Below, one piece after another: positions 1 to 10,500 of a stretch of 12,099 bases of DNA (its first letter is position 1; each line of letters starts with the position of its first letter). The position numbers and the translations under genes are program-made. Under the pieces are notes generated by a model that ran no database searches, was not told where the DNA came from, and saw only the letters and a program-made list of their open reading frames with translations. The stretch is from NCBI GenBank assembly GCA_003118195.1, contig BEXV01000539.1, positions 194,332 to 206,430 on the forward strand, read 5' to 3'. The DNA comes from Hemicentrotus pulcherrimus (taxonomy: Eukaryota > Echinodermata > Echinoidea > Camarodonta > Strongylocentrotidae).

Positions 1-188
1 GAAAAACAAATTCTGATATATCTAATTCCAATCATAGATATCTTGATCATCAGGCAGGCGATTGGCTTGTAAAAGTCATGGGATTCATGTATGACCTAGA
101 GGTTTATAATTATGATTGCAGCAAGAGCTACATGTAAATCCAGGATTTTTAAAAAAGAATCTGAGGCAACATGGTAACTATTATCCCA
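1..188 (-). mobile_element. MITE family 1, copy 1 (truncated by the window edge)
   Basis: The complement of this stretch matches copies 2 and 3: GCCTCAGATTC, GTAGCTCTTGCTGCAATCAT, AATTATAAACCTCTAGGTCA, CCATGACTTTTACAAGCCAA, then GATCAAGATATCTATGATTGG. The outer end near 188 (GGGATAATAG on the complement) roughly corresponds to the GGGATC terminus but is degraded. The remainder lies outside the window. Confidence 0.7.
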
Positions 189-362
189 GATTGTTCTACT
201 TGTATCTAAGACATGTTGATGCTTTATCCTTGATTTCCAATAAATTGGAAAACAAATTGGAAGTGATAAATGAAATGGATGAAATGGATGAATAATATAT
301 CAACGGAAAGCTTATAAACCATAGAATACAATAATATCAATAATATCAATTATATGTTATTT
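189..362. other. intron sequence, no recognised feature
   Basis: AT-rich sequence with a short GATGAAATGGATGAAATGGATGA-like tandem near 270-292. Nothing else is supported. Confidence 0.4.
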
Positions 363-515
363 CAGTGTCTGTCAGAGGAGTTACAGCTGTTGTTGCTCCT
401 GTCTTAGAAATGACTTCCCTCTTCGGCCAAACAGCCCTCATCAACTTGGTTGGAGCACTGGGGTATATTGACGAAAGCTCTCAACTCTCCCCCCAAAAAG
501 GGGTTAAATCCTTGC
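363..515 (+). other. unassigned open segment, possible captured exon or repeat fragment
   Basis: This plus-strand stretch is open and less AT-rich than its surroundings. It encodes a balanced, hydrophobic-containing peptide (TAVVAPVLEMTSLFGQTALI, then NLVGALGYIDESSQ). It is preceded by a good acceptor-like TATGTTATTTCAG (353-365). A GGG|GTATAT near 461-463 could serve as a donor. I do not recognise the peptide, no partner exon was found, and it lies antisense to RSF1. It could be part of a transposon protein or a dispersed repeat. Confidence 0.3.
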
Positions 516-516
516 T

Positions 517-845
517 CATAATAACAATAATAATATTTTTGCTTGAATAGCGTTTAATACATCAGCAATTTTCAAATTTCTAAGCGCTTTACATTATTAC
601 CCCAGTCATCGGAATCTTACCCGCACACAATGTATGCACTTTCTTCACTCCCTGGGGAGCATTCAAGCAAGAGCTACCGGGCTAAAATTGCTAAGCATAC
701 TACATTGGCTTACGCATCCTACCGGGTACCCATTTAACACCTGGGTGGAGAGTGGCAATTGTAGATCAATGTCTTGCCAAAGGACATTAGTGCTGAGGCA
801 GAACTAGAACCGCGGAGCTTGTGATCCAAACGACCCCAACACCTC
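517..845 (-). mobile_element. SINE family copy A
   Basis: The minus-strand SINE shares with 5008-5311 the blocks TAAGCGCTTTACA, TTACCCCAGTCATCGGAAT, CTCCCTGGGGAGCATTC, TACCGGGTACCCATTTAACA, CACCTGGGTGGAGAGTGGCA and TCTTGCCAAAGGACATTAGTG (plus-strand text, fragments). The tail is the AATAACAATAATAATA tract at 520-535. The head at 800-845 has lost the clear GGTTCGAATCC B-box. It is immediately preceded by an unassigned segment (363-515). Confidence 0.75.
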
Positions 846-859
846 TACAGTAAATTCTT

Positions 860-990
860 TTATAGTGAATTCAAATTCATCTTGAATTTTGCCATTATAT
901 TCCAGTTCTGCTCTTGATTCTCATTCAAAAGTTCATGGGTGCGATCCCTGTTCAGAGCTTTTAGTAAATTCAAATCGATCTTGACATTCA
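860..990 (+). repeat. short direct repeat pair spaced by 100 bp
   Basis: AGTGAATTCAAATTCATCTTG near 863 and AGTAAATTCAAATCGATCTTG near 963 are similar over about 21 bp. No element boundaries could be attached to them. Confidence 0.4.
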
Positions 991-1079
991 AGATGTTACA
1001 TGTATGTCGTCACCGTAACTGCAGCAAATTAGACCCCTGTTGTTCCACAATTTTGAGGGGTGCGGAAAAAGAGGTCCCT

Positions 1080-1233
1080 ATTTGCTTCTGTACAAATGCT
1101 CCCCAGGGAGTGGAAAATGTGCATACATTGTGTTGCAGGTAGGCCTGAATTGGTAACAATATGTGCTGCGGCTAGAAAAAGAGTATTAGGCGCATTATAA
1201 ATGTGAGCTATTATTATCGTTATTATTGTGTAA
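1080..1233 (+). mobile_element. SINE family copy B (opposite orientation, head missing)
   Basis: TGCTCCCCAGGGAGTGGAAA at 1099-1118, GTGCATACATTGTGTTGCAG, GCGCATTATAAATG and a terminal (ATT)n-like ATTATTATCGTTATTATTG give the tail half of the same SINE as 5008-5311, reading left to right. The B-box and CACCCAGGTG blocks are not found upstream in the expected place, so it is 5' truncated or heavily diverged. A B-box-like GGGTGCGATCCC at 937-948 might belong to it, but the intervening sequence does not match. Confidence 0.65.
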
Positions 1234-1349
1234 TCGTGAAAGGGAAAACATTTTTAATTCCTTCATATTTGGATTCTACATTTATTCAGCTTGATATAAT
1301 ACCATTGTGATTCCACCACAATAATCATCATTTTATTCCCAATACTTAC

Positions 1350-1588
1350 CGGTGTAACTGCCACCTGAGCTTCCGGAGTAGTAGCTGCCTTCATCGTCTT
1401 CAGCTGAGCTGTAGTACCTCACCCTCTTCCTCCCCCTCTCACTCTTTCTTCGCGGCATGCCAGCATAGCGCAGGCTCCTCTTCGACGGTGCCTTTCGTCT
1501 TGATGCCCGACGTCTCGATGTCAAGAAGCTGTCGTCACTTGCTTCAGAGAAATTACTTCCATCTTCAGCCGACTCACTCTCGTTTTCA
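1350..1588 (-). CDS. RSF1: RSF1 exon from the Ser/acidic-basic C-terminal region
   Basis: The acceptor is CTTCCCTTCCGCAG before T at 1588 and the donor is CCG|GTAAGT at 1350/1349. The exon is 239 nt, starts on codon base 3 and ends on codon base 1, so at least one more exon follows below position 1. It encodes alternating acidic serine-rich ([20 protein letters not shown]) and basic blocks ([32 protein letters not shown]), ending in Gly/Ser/Tyr-rich [13 protein letters not shown]. Composition and order resemble the C-terminal third of vertebrate RSF1, which is Asp/Glu/Ser and Arg/Lys rich, but alignment there is loose. The call rests mainly on phase, position and composition. Confidence 0.82.
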
Positions 1589-4500
1589 CTGCGGAAGGGA
1601 AGATAAAAGAGCGAGGGAAATAAATTTGAGAAGTATGATAGCACCATTTACTCTTACTTTTCTCTATCTGATTTTCAAAGACCACCTTACAAGATGATCA
1701 GGCAACACCCGAAACTATTCTTTTGATAAACTCTCACTACTCTTGTCAAGGAACAACAAAAATGTGTGTGGAATGTTAGGTTGTGTTCAATCTGACGTTT
1801 ATTACTGCTTGCCCGACGCTTAGGCTAATACCATCCCTGAAAATACACAACAATATGTTTTTTTCTGGCAAGGAGTAGTGCCAGTGAGTCTTCAACATCG
1901 TATCACAAAATGTGTCCAGAAAAGTACCTCACCATGAGGATTAGTCCCTTACCAAAGGGCACAAGCGCAATATCTTGGACTTGACAACTACTCTTCTCAA
2001 ACAAATTTCGCAAATTTGGTGTCATATTTTGTCTAAAAATATTCCCCATCTACAAGAACCACTGAAATTTGTCCTGCATTATTGGAAGTATAGGAGTCAG
2101 TTTTTTTTGTTTGTGTAAAAGAAGCCTTTCTTATAATTATTATCATATTTTCTTATCGAGGTCACTACACAAGTCCTGTCCAGTGGTCCACACAGGCTCT
2201 GGCAGGAGTAGGCAGACTAGGAGGTTTTCCATTGTCTGTTCCTGGCCACATTCACATACTGTTTGTTCGTCTCCTAGACCCCACCTCTGCATAAGGAATC
2301 TGCATTGTCCGTAGCCAGTTCTTGGGCGGTTGATGCTTGGCCAGGAAGGCCCAGTCTCCCTGGAACCAGATGCAAGGGATTTCTTCGGGCTGAGGGAGAG
2401 TTTATTCATATGAATGATCTATTTTCAAGGAAGGTGAGTTATGCTTTACCTGTCCACCTTGAAGTCTTCGCTGTTCTCGTCCTCGCTAGACCCGTCCAGA
2501 TCGTTGAGACGTCTCTTCTTCTTCCCTTTCCTGTCCCGTCTCTTCCCCTCTTCAGCTTCTCCATCCACCTCCTCTGCTCTCTTCTCCTTCTCCTCCTCCT
2601 CCCCCTGCTCTTCCTCGTCTCCCATGATGGTGGACATGTCCTTCCCTCGGCTCACCCCCCAGCGGGACTTGATTTGGTCCACCGCTACGAGGAGAAGAAA
2701 ACAGAGAGATTCTAATAACTATGACGATGATGATGATGGTAGTGATTGTGATGATGATGATGATGATGTCAACGATGATGGTGATGAAGACGATGTCGAT
2801 TATGATGATGAAGATGATGATGATGGTAATGATTGTAGTAGTGATTGTGATGATGATGATGATGATGATGTTGATGATCGATGAAGATGACGTTGATTAT
2901 GATGATGGTGATGGTAGTTGTAGTAATTGTGATGATGAAGTTGTTGTTGATGACGATTGATGATGGTGGTGAGTGATGACGCAGATGATGTTGATTATGA
3001 CGATGGTGATGATAGTGATAATTGTGGTAGTGGTATTGATGATGATGATGATGTTGATGATGTTATTGATAATGATCATTGATGTTGATGATGATGATGA
3101 TTATGGTCATGGTAGTGGTAGTGATTGTAATGATGATGATGTTGATGATATTGACAATGATTGATGTCGATTGTGATGATGATGATTGTGATGATGATGA
3201 TGATGATATTGATGATGATGATGTTGATGAAGATGATGTCGATTATAATGATGATGATGAAAGTCATGATTGATGATGTTGATGATGATAATGATGATGA
3301 TGACAACAATAGCAGTAATGGTGGTGGTGATAATGAAATACAGTCCTTCTGCCAGTGCTAGTACAGCCTTCGGGGTAGATTATTTTTGTACTTTTGTGCA
3401 GTGCTGAAACTAGTGTGCCATGCTTCACTGCCTAGGTTTAAAGCAAACCTACCTTTGCTTCCCCTATTTGTAATATCACATTACGTGAAATTCCCTATAC
3501 AACATGAGGTTTTTTTTCTAACGACCGGCAAATATAAATAAAATGCATTGCCTAAGCCCCAGTACAAAAATGCCAACACTTTTCATGTTAACTGTTCAGA
3601 CCAGTGATATCATTATAAATTCAACAAGATTATACAATCCATTCTATCACATTTGAACCTTAATTTTTCCCATCGAACACCCAATTATTTTGTTAAAAAT
3701 CAATAATCTAACCTTTTTTGTGTTCCTCCACCTCATCACAGATGGCGGTCTTAATAGCCGAGTCAAAGTCATTGAAGCTGTAATCAATAGTCTTACGTGA
3801 CCTCTGTGACCTCCTACTCACGACCTCGTAATCATCTTCAAAATCGGGCACCACAAAGTCTCTCTGAGATCGACGAGGTCTACTTCGCCGATCTCGACGA
3901 TGTCGTGAGCTCTGCGATCGTCGACGGCCCGAGCCCTGTGATCGTCGTGACCGCGAGCCGTGTGATCGGCGTGATCGTGAGCTGTGGTTGCGTTGATCCT
4001 CGTATTCAACCTCCTCCTCTTCATCTTCTTCTTCTTCATAATCATTGCGCCGTGATCGCTTCTGCTCGGCTTGCCGCTTCTTCTTTTCTATCACCATTGT
4101 GTCCTATTGCAAGAGATTACATACAAAACCAATTAAAGGGATTCTGTATCTTTGCCTCAGATTCTAAACAAAATCCTAGATGTAGCTCATGCTGCAATCA
4201 TGATTATAAACCTTTAAGTCAAAAATTAATCCCATGACTTTTACAAGCTAATCGCTCGATTGATTATTAAGATATTCATGATTGGCATTCAAAATTTCAA
4301 AGACCGTTTTCACAACAGTTTTTATAACACTGCAGTCTATAGGGAGAAATGAGTATAGTAAAACCAGTCACTCAAAGATTTTTACATTTTTTAAGCGCTT
4401 CAGGAGGGTCTATTCTTTTTAGAGGCCCTAAAATAATATGCTATTTAAAATATGTTTTGAGAAGTGCGCCAAGGGAGAAGGAACTTACGAGCAAAACAGT

Positions 4501-7500
4501 AATTAGAGATATTTTTGTACACGGCAAATGGGAGAGTTAACCACGTCCTGCACAACAATCCAATGACCAAACTACCAATTTGAGATTCGCATAGACTTAG
4601 TGATCTCAAATTTCAAACATTCCTAACTTCCTTACTAATTAATCTGATTCATTCCAAACTGTTGCCATTCTNCAATTTGAGATTCGCATAGACTTAGTGA
4701 TCTCAAATTTCAAACATTCCTAACTTCCTTACTAATTAATCTGATTCATTCCAAACTGTTGCCATTCAGTTTCTGTTATTTGTATGCTCTCATACAAATC
4801 AACTTATTACAAGGTTTGGATTGCCCTTCAATACATACCTCTGGCAAAATATTGACGGCACACACATCAGTGTATTTATATTTCAGCTTTCTCTCGTCCC
4901 TGCATTTTAAATGTAAAGTGAGAGAAAAAATGATTTAAAGGGCAGGAAATTGACAGGCATCATAATAATATTAATATAAGTTTCATGAATGAATATAAAT
5001 AAACCAGATAATAATAATAATAATAATAATTTAACTTATATAGCGCTTAATATAAATGTCTCTAAGCGCTTTACAAATATACTATTACCCCAGTCATTGG
5101 ATTCAGTGCTTGCCTGCACACGAAGTGTGCACAATCTCCACTCCCTGGGGAGCATTCCTGCCAGGCGTTACATGACGCTCAAAACTGTTTGACCAACAAT
5201 GACGGTCGCATCCTCCCGGGTACCCATTTAACACCTGGGTGAAGAGTAGCAAGTGCAGGTTAATATCTTGCCAAAGGATATTAGTGCCGTGACGGGATTC
5301 GAACCCTCGACAATAGCAATTGTTTTTTTTTAAATGATGAAAAGTAGCATTATTTGAAGGGGCATCTTTATGGCTAGGTTGGGCTTGCATGTGCACAATG
5401 GGCTTACATATAGCTTTTACAGCTTATTAGAAATAAATCTATTCAATAACATTTGTCGTGAGATTTTTTGTGTGCAACAGTTCACAATCCATTCTCCTAA
5501 CACTGCCACTCTAGCCATTACTGTGCAAGGCTTTCAAGTCACCTCTCTACAAAGGAATACCTGCTTTTAACGGTAAAGACCACTTATGGTCATGTGATTG
5601 CTTTGTGAAAGAAACGTTGTGGAATCGATCAGAAAAGGTTGATCATCTAGCATCTAGCATCTGCAAAGTTCTGGAATCATCAAAATGATAAGAAATTTGG
5701 CCCATTCTTCATAAAGTTACAAGCACTATACACAGAAAGATGTATATACATGTAGGACTCTACCCTATTATCTCTCACAGACCACGAGAGAAACAAATTT
5801 ACCAAAAATATGAATTAGTAGGCGGTTTCCTGGCAAATTTTTTATCATCATGTATAGGTCAAAACATATTCTTTCACATGATTGGTAATGAGAGCTTCCA
5901 TTTCATTTTTTAAAATTGGGGCGTTTCCAATACTGGTCTTTACCTTTAATGCATGAACTCTGTACTAATGAGACAAAATGGACTCATTTTCCATCAAAAA
6001 AGGTGGTAAGCTCCACCCTACCCATGCCCCCCCCCCCTTCAAAAAGAAAAATTATGTTACCTTCTAGCTATTCTGTCCTTCTTTTTCAGATCACCATCGA
6101 GATCTTCCAGCTTTGCTTGCAGATTGACTATCAGCTCCTCCTGCAGGACAAACAGAATAAAATAAAGAATGGTTTGTCTTCTCCATCAACAATGTGTATT
6201 TCATGGCTAAAATGGATGGAAATAGGGTATAGAGAGAGGGGGCATGTTGTCAGTCAGTAGAGCATCTGCCGGTTGAATCTAATATCTTGAGATTGTGGGT
6301 TTGGGTCTATCCCAGACCTATGATTAAAGCCTCACAGTGTGCAAACGTGCACCTCTCGTTTCACTGGAAACACCCCGACCTCCTTCACTCCCACCCCCAC
6401 CCCCCTCCTCCACTCCCTCTCCTCATTCCCGTCCTCCTTTTTCCCCTCCTCCTCATCATAATCTTATTCATCATCACCATCATCTTCCTCCTACTCATAA
6501 GAATATGACTAAGAATAAAACTTGAAACTAAATACGAATACTCAAGCGACAAATTTACCACAAAGAAGACAAACCTACAGCGTAAAGTAACTCTCCCCTC
6601 CCCTTCCCCCTCCCTTGTTCTATACTATGGGTCAGTCCTGTACTCACATGTTCACACTTCGGGCAGAACCAGTTGCCGTCTGGGATGGCCATGAGCGGTG
6701 GTCGTAGACAAGCCGTATGAAAACCAGAGTCGCATTTATCACACAAGAGAATCTTGGATTGAATAAATGAAATTGAGTGAGAAAGAAAAATGTTGAATGA
6801 CAATTCCATTTGATTTCTTTACTGGCCATTAGAGAAGTCATTAAAGGACATTTCAAAAAATTTCCTCTTATAATTATTAAAAGTGTATTTACCGGGGCAT
6901 CGTTTCAAACACAGTTATGGCCAACAGCCTATAAAAACGCATGTTCCGTAGTAACATTATAACGTGTCTAAATGGCATGTTGGTGAACTTGTACTTATAA
7001 TGTGTTTGTCAAACGATGCCAAAGTGTCATAGTACATTGTACATGTAGGTCTAAAGTATTAAAGTCAAGCAAGTGCCTTCACAAAAACCTTTATAATTAA
7101 ACTATACTTACACGCACATTTGTTCGAATGACATATTTTGATAGACATGAGATGATATTTTGTCGCCTAACAACCGAACCATAGGTCCGTCCAAACAAAT
7201 TTGGTATTGAAATGTGCGGGAGACATGAGGGAAAAAAGCGCCAAAGGTTAAGGGGTTTTGATGCAGCGGGGTCATTCCATGTCAAATCACCCCAAAAATC
7301 TGAAAATCTTAACCCGACCATTTTTTATTTTCCTAAACAAAAAATATTATATCTCTGAAACTTTTATATGTTTTAGTGAACATGTCAGAGATTACATTTC
7401 ATGAAAAATGTTGTCAAGGTCACGTGATCCACAAGGTAAATTTCAAGGTCAAATCTTAGGTCAAGAGGTCAAAGTACCCCAACATGTTTATTTATTTATG

Positions 7501-10500
7501 CCCCCCCCCCCCCCCCCCTGGCCTTTTAAGTCAATGAATTATAGAAACAAAAAAATGAGTGGTATGATATGAATAATTACCCATCGGGGATGGTTGTACA
7601 GTCCACATTTACAGCACGGGGTGTCATCGTTTTCTTCAGAGATCCAGTCACTATCATCAGCCTTCTTCAGTTTGTTCTTCCCTGCGTAACTGTTCTTCCT
7701 CGCGTCTCCATCCTCTTCATCTTTCTCCATTTCAACAATCTTATTGACGGCTTTCTGCGACGCTTTCCTCTTCGGAGTGTACCGTAGTCTTTTCTTCTTG
7801 CGTTTCTTCTTCGCCGTCCGCACCCCTTTCTTCTTTTGAATTTTCTTTCTCCCGTAGTCATCATCATCATCATCGTCGTCACTTTCTTCTTCATCTTCTT
7901 CCTCCTCATCCTCGTCTTCTTCCTCATCTTCCATTACTTCTTTGGAAACGCTTTTCTTTTTGCTCTCCTTCTCTTCCTCATCTTCCTGGCTAAAACCTTC
8001 ATCCTGACTTGTCTTCTCGTCTTGACTTGAAACTTCAACTTTCTTTTTTGGTCTTCCTCTTTTCTTCGGGGCTGGTTTGGGTTTCTTTGTCTCTGGTTCC
8101 GCCTCCTGTTGTTTGCCTCTCCTTGGTCTAAGAGGACGAGACCCTTTATGCAGAGGTTGGACAGCTTCCTCCGCTTCTCCTTGTTCCTTCTCAACACTGT
8201 CATCCTTTTCTTCTTCATCTCTCTTCTCAGTGCTCTCCGTTTCCCTCTTTGCTCCTTCTTCACTCAACTCTTCCATCTCGTTTGGTTCGGGCTTGTCTGT
8301 TGTCACGTCCTTCTCTACTTTGGAACCTTCATCCTTCGGCTCTTCAGTATTCTCCTTCCGGTCTGATTGGTCTTTTGGATCAGTTTCTTCTGTGCACTTG
8401 GTCTTTCCATCACTCTCATCATGCTGCTCAACACCCGACCCTTTACCGTCTCCCTTCACAAGATCCTCATCTTGTTCACTCGTGGTACCTTTACCATCTT
8501 CCTCCTCCTTCTCTTTAATACCATCCCTTTTCCTTGATCCTTCACATTCTGATCTCTCTACAACTACTTCAGCAGGACTCTACTTAGAATCCTCCGCCTC
8601 TTCTTGCAAGTCAGCAGCTTTGCCTACTTTAACGTTCCTATCAAGCCCGGCTTTATCTTTAAACAATTCATTCTTATTCACAACATCTTTGACTTCTGTT
8701 TCCTGTCCTTCCTCTCGACAAACTGACAAGTTTGTATTTTCCAAAGGTTCTGCTCTGGCTGATCTGTCTTCCTCCTTTACCGTAGCCTCATTGTCTTGAA
8801 CTGTCTTTTCTAATGCTGAGTTGTCCTCTTTGGGTTTTGAGACATCCACCAATTTCCTAACCTCAGGAATACTCGGCGAGTCATCATCTTTAGCCTCCAT
8901 GTCCTTACATCCTTCATCTTCTTGTAATTGCGTTTGCTCGGCCACGCTAACTTTCCCTTCCAATCCTCCTTTGGACTGTGCCGACACCTGACCAGAATCT
9001 ACTCCAATTGACGTTCCCTCCACCTCTGTCTCCTCGACTTCTTTCTCCGGCTGAGCTGGTGCAGTCTCCCATGGTCTCATGAACAGGCTAGTGGTGGGTG
9101 TTCTGGCCCTTGGTGATGCCTGGCTGGGGATCAGAGACGAAGTGGACGAGGAAGCCATCGGTTCCCCTGCAAGGGTCTTAGGCGGTGTCGCGGTCAGTTC
9201 GGGTGCGGACGCTGGTCTGGGTGCCCTTTCCGAGACTCCCTCAGGTACCACAGCAGAGGTTGACAGACCCTCAGGTCTATCCTGTTCACCATCTTGATCT
9301 TCTTTTGTTATCTCATCGCTTACAATGTCTTTTGATTTCTCCTTCTCCTCCTGGCTGCTATCGCCTTTACCAGGTACCCTTGCTAGCACCTTCTCAGAAG
9401 GATCAGTTGAATCTACCTCATCTGATTTGTTTGATTCTTTAGATTCCCCATCCTTTTTCTCTTTATTGTCCTTCATGCCTGATGCTTCACTCCCTGACGG
9501 AGTTGAAACTGGCTTGTAGCCTTTGACACCATCACCTACCTTCACAATCACTGATCCTCTTCTGCAGGGTGGTACTTCCTGTTTCACTTCTAACTCCTCT
9601 TTTTTCACATCAACCAAACCTGCACTATTATCCATCTTCTCTTCAGATTCGATCTTGGTGTCTTCTTCTAATTTCGAAGCAACACAGTCATCTATCTTAA
9701 CAGAATCTTCCACTTCCATTTTCAGTTTAGACACATTCTCCTTTGAATCACAAGATTCCATCGGTTCTTCTTTCACTCCTTTCTTATCATCAATATATTC
9801 CTTCTCTCCATCGGTGGTATCCATTTGCTCCTCTTTCACCGTCTCTGACCTCACAGTCCCTTCTGGTTTCATCACTTCAGCCTGCATCGTAGTTTCAAGT
9901 TTTACACCCTCAGAGTCTGTTTCTTGCCTGAATGACACCTTGAGGCGAAGCTTGGCAACTGTAAAAGAGAATACAGAAGATTTGCTCAAGTCTAGCATAA
10001 AAACATATATTTTCTGGACAGCCCAGCCCAAAAGGTAAAAGGATCTTTAAAGCATCATTATACTGTACATAGGAACTGTGCATAGATTGTATGTTTGTTA
10101 GAATTTAAATGAGATTTGTCCTTACAAGTACATGGCTATTATAATTTTTTTTATAGATTTGGGGCCGTGTCCTTATTGATATCACATTTTTTTCTGTCAC
10201 CTCCAAAGCTACATCCTCCAATAATGGAGACAAAGAGGATCTTCTGTATTTAAAGGCCATCCAGGGGGGTGTTTCACAAAGATACTAAGTAGAACTTAAC
10301 TCTAAGTGTGACTTAAAAATTATAGAAAGCCATTTGTAGCCTTAAATTTAAATATATTCAAAAGTGAAAAAACAAGTATTTTAGACTTTTCATAAATTCC
10401 ACAGCAAGAACAGGAAATCTCCCATGATAATAGAAAATATGAATGATTTGAATCAACATTTTATGCCTTTTAAAATAACTTTTACAAAATATTTTCAGAC

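Noticed and set aside
2441..3361. Several overlapping Asp-, Met- and Ile-rich open frames
   Set aside because: They are products of the GAT triplet tract, in which all frames on both strands remain open for long distances.
3797..4237. Plus-strand open frame of 146 codons over the RS-like exon
   Set aside because: Its central part is the complement of the 24-bp repeats, and it runs into the MITE. The minus-strand frame has the RSF1 motifs and correct splice phases.
5292..5309. GGGTTCGAATCCC as part of a tRNA gene
   Set aside because: No acceptor, D or anticodon stems are present around it; it is the B-box of the SINE at 5008-5311.
8513..8583. Possible short intron removing the TAG (GT at 8583-8582)
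   Set aside because: Candidate AGs give introns of 35-73 nt without a pyrimidine tract. Those with a tolerable look break the frame, and the enclosed sequence continues the acidic coding character.
8077..8799. Plus-strand open frame of 240 codons, Ser/Phe-rich
   Set aside because: It is the complement of the Glu/Lys-rich RSF1 exon; Glu and Lys codons give Ser, Phe and Leu codons on the other strand. No start context, splice sites or family similarity.
9063..9095. FMRPWE peptide as a possible Groucho-type WRPW/FRPW motif
   Set aside because: The motif is FMRPW, not WRPW or FRPW, is internal rather than C-terminal, and has no supporting context.
9523..10038. Plus-strand open frame of 171 codons
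   Set aside because: Same antisense effect of the acidic exon; it crosses the RSF1 splice acceptor without any feature of its own.
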